DNA of 64,000 nucleotides from NCBI RefSeq assembly GCF_037543845.1, contig NZ_JBBIFX010000002.1, positions 124,001 through 188,000 on the forward strand, read 5' to 3'. Positions 62,261-64,000 of this stretch are shown one piece after another. The notes below the pieces were generated by a model, which did no database searches, was not told where the DNA came from, and saw only the letters and a program-made list of their open reading frames with translations. The position numbers and the translations under genes were made by a program. Origin of the DNA: Gymnodinialimonas ulvae. Its GTDB lineage: Bacteria; Pseudomonadota; Alphaproteobacteria; Rhodobacterales; Rhodobacteraceae. Position 1 is the first letter of the stretch. The number at the start of each line of letters is the position of its first letter.

Positions 62261-63043
62261 ATGGAAAATGCATTCTTTGGTAACTTTGACCTCGCAAGCC
62301 TCTCGATCTGGCTGTTTTGGATCTTTTTCGCCCTGCTGATCTATTACCTGCAGACGGAAAACATGCGTGAAGGCTACCCGCTGGAAAGCGAAGAAGGCGG
62401 TGAAGCGGCCAACCAAGGTCCGTTCCCCGTGCCGAACCCCAAGACCTTCGAGCTGCCCCACGGGCGCGGCAAGGTCGTGGTGCCCTCTGTCGAGAACGAG
62501 GATGAGCATAGGCGCACCGACCTTGACGATGTGATGGAGCGCGAGCGTCCGTCCACTGGCTACCCCTGGGATGTGACTGGCGATCCGATGAAGGCCGGTG
62601 TCGGCTCCGGCGCCTGGACTCCGCGCCGCGATGAGCCCGAACTTGATGGCCATGGCCATGCCAAGATCGTGCCGATGGGTGCAACCGAGGCCTACCGCGT
62701 CAGTGCCGGGAAAGACCCGCGTGGCAAGGTTGTGCGCGGCGGCGACGGCGAAGAGGTTGGCACGATTTCCGACATGTGGATCGACGCGCCCGAACAGCTT
62801 GTCCGTTACCTCGAGATCGAACTGGACGCGGCCCATGGCGGCGGCAAGCGACTTGTGCCGATTCACTTCTGCCAGATCTGGACACGGGTGACGATCAATT
62901 CGATCCACGGCAGGCATTTTGCCGATGTTCCGGTGACCAGATCCGCCACCCAGATCACCAAACTCGAGGAAGAGAAGATCTCCGCCTACTACGGTGCGGG
63001 CATTCTCTACGCCGATGAAAATCGGGCCGAACCGCTGCTCTGA
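62261..63043 (+). CDS. puhA: Photosynthetic reaction centre H subunit PuhA
   Basis: Caps the L-M core on the cytoplasmic side and assists quinone protonation. 260 residues. One N-terminal helix (LSIWLFWIFFALLIYYLQ, about 14-31) is followed by ENMREGYPLESEEG. PFPVPNPKTFELPHGRGKV and the PRC-barrel part (about 150-240, RYLEIELDAAHGGGKRLVPI) are typical. Begins puhABC after lhaA. Confidence 0.97.
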   Translation: MENAFFGNFDLASLSIWLFWIFFALLIYYLQTENMREGYPLESEEGGEAANQGPFPVPNPKTFELPHGRGKVVVPSVENEDEHRRTDLDDVMERERPSTGYPWDVTGDPMKAGVGSGAWTPRRDEPELDGHGHAKIVPMGATEAYRVSAGKDPRGKVVRGGDGEEVGTISDMWIDAPEQLVRYLEIELDAAHGGGKRLVPIHFCQIWTRVTINSIHGRHFADVPVTRSATQITKLEEEKISAYYGAGILYADENRAEPLL

Positions 63044-63080
63044 CCGAAGCAGCCCGACCGTAACCAAGGAGCAATGACCG

Positions 63081-63734
63081 ATGCCCCACGACCACCACGA
63101 CGACTTTCAGACCGAGCCTGTCCGTGGCCTTCCCGAGATGCTGCCGGAGGGGGAACACATCCTCTGGCAGGGTCAGCCCCATTGGTGGACGCTGGCGAAA
63201 GAGGCCCTCAGCCTGTGGTGGGTCGCAGGCTACTTTGTCTTCCTCTTCGCGTGGCGTACCACGGGCGGGGCAGCGACCGAGACGTGGGTACAAAGCGCCA
63301 CGGCCGCGTCGTTCTTCCTGGTTCTGGGTGCGATCGTCTGCGTCCTCCTGATTCTGGTGGCTTTGGTTCAGGCCAAGGCCACCGTCTACACGATCACCAA
63401 CAGGCGCGTTGCCATGCGCATTGGCGCCGCACTGACCATGACGCTGAACCTGCCGTTCAAACATGTGATGAACGCCACCCTCGGCCTGCGCAAATCCGGC
63501 CATGGCACCATCGCGCTTGAGATGAGCCCGGAAGGCGGCATGGGCTTTTCCTACATCATGACATGGCCCCATGTCCGGCCGTGGAAAATGAAGCACACCC
63601 AGCCCGCGTTGCGGTGCATTCCCGATGCAAAGCGCGTGGCCATGATGCTGTCGGATGCGGCCGAAACCGCCGTTTCCGTGCCCGATATCCAGATCACCCG
63701 CGTGCCTGAAATGGCCGCACAACCCGCGGAATGA
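63081..63734 (+). CDS. puhB: Reaction-centre assembly protein PuhB
   Basis: 217 residues. LPEGEHILWQGQPHWWTLAK near residue 22, two membrane helices (about 46-60 and 72-95), and a C-terminal PH-like domain containing VYTITNRRVAMRIGAALTMT. Rhodobacter PuhB dimerises and promotes reaction-centre assembly. Ribosome site AAGGAGCAATGACCG. Followed by puhC after 16 bases. Confidence 0.93.
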   Translation: MPHDHHDDFQTEPVRGLPEMLPEGEHILWQGQPHWWTLAKEALSLWWVAGYFVFLFAWRTTGGAATETWVQSATAASFFLVLGAIVCVLLILVALVQAKATVYTITNRRVAMRIGAALTMTLNLPFKHVMNATLGLRKSGHGTIALEMSPEGGMGFSYIMTWPHVRPWKMKHTQPALRCIPDAKRVAMMLSDAAETAVSVPDIQITRVPEMAAQPAE

Positions 63735-63750
63735 AGGAGGAGAACGACCA

Positions 63751-64000
63751 ATGACCCTCGATTCCACACCCGCCCAAAGCCAGATGATCCGCACCAGTGC
63801 GGAGCAGAAACTGGTTGAACGCGACAAGGAGATGATCCCGACGGTTCTGATCCGCGCGATGTTCATCCTCTGCCTTTGTATCTTGATCATCGTTAGCTAC
63901 GCGCGCCTGACCGACCGACCCTTGTCGGCCATGCCGCCAAGCGAAGCCGAAGTGCCCATCGTGACCGAGCGCACCGTGCGCATATTTGCCGAGCTTGACG
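63751..64000 (+). CDS. puhC: Photosynthetic complex assembly protein PuhC, 3' end outside window
   Basis: First 83 codons only. The start MTLDSTPAQSQMIRTSAEQK is cytoplasmic. One membrane helix follows (about 35-52, VLIRAMFILCLCILIIVSY) and the periplasmic part begins after it. AAGGAGGAGA stands before the ATG. Position after puhAB and the single-helix layout identify PuhC, which helps arrange the RC-LH1 complex. Confidence 0.88.
   Translation, partial: MTLDSTPAQSQMIRTSAEQKLVERDKEMIPTVLIRAMFILCLCILIIVSYARLTDRPLSAMPPSEAEVPIVTERTVRIFAELD

Noticed and set aside
60773..63067. 764-codon minus-strand frame across lhaA and puhA
   Set aside because: Shadow of two well-identified plus-strand genes; rich in Gly, Arg, His and Asp as typical for antisense frames here.

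Overview
This window looks like chromosomal DNA from an aerobic anoxygenic phototroph of the Roseobacter group (Rhodobacterales, Alphaproteobacteria). The assignment rests on gene order and protein character: a rho-mnmE-mnmG-rsmG-parA-parB block facing maf-aroE-coaE-dnaQ, HslVU, and an RC-LH1 photosynthesis gene cluster with pufC instead of pufX, plus ppsR/ppaA. No rRNA, tRNA, CRISPR array, insertion sequence or phage gene was seen.

Left part (1-29.7 kb, housekeeping). A partial alkB diverges from dnaK-dnaJ, followed by maeB, mutS, grpE, hrcA, rph, rdgB and hemW. A compact minus-strand operon then runs rho > mnmE > mnmG > rsmG > parA > parB. Two perfect parS sites (the 16-bp ParB-binding palindrome) lie inside the 5' ends of rsmG and mnmG. 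The 534-bp AT-rich gap between rho and the divergent maf-aroE-coaE-dnaQ operon has one perfect DnaA box and near matches; it is the best candidate for the chromosomal origin. Beyond it lie secB, fxsA, a Tim44-domain gene, mltA, an Smr-domain gene, and an hslV-membrane protein-hslU operon.

Right part (29.7-64 kb, photosynthesis gene cluster). The order is crtC-crtD (minus), crtE-crtF, bchCXYZ-pufQBALMC, dxs (plus), idi-bchP-bch2-bchG-ppsR-ppaA (minus), then bchFNBHLM-lhaA-puhABC (plus, running off the right end). These genes supply isoprenoid precursors (dxs, idi), the geranylgeranyl chain (crtE, bchP, bchG), spheroidene-type carotenoid steps (crtC, D, F), the Mg-branch and both nitrogenase-like reductases of bacteriochlorophyll synthesis, and the structural and assembly proteins of the reaction centre and LH1. 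The crtA/I/B and bchI/D/O genes are not in the window.

Regulation is readable from the DNA. TGT-N12-ACA palindromes, the PpsR/CrtJ operator, occur in pairs before crtE/crtD and bchC and singly before ppaA, bchF and bchG; a near match overlaps the ppsR stop codon. RpoH-type promoters precede dnaK and hslV. Most genes overlap by 1-8 bases, suggesting heavy translational coupling. The less expected items are a 52-codon reading frame coupled between bchX and bchY, a palindromic repeat family present both between bchN and bchB and in frame inside bchB, non-standard starts for crtC and perhaps crtD, and a membrane protein gene wedged between hslV and hslU.
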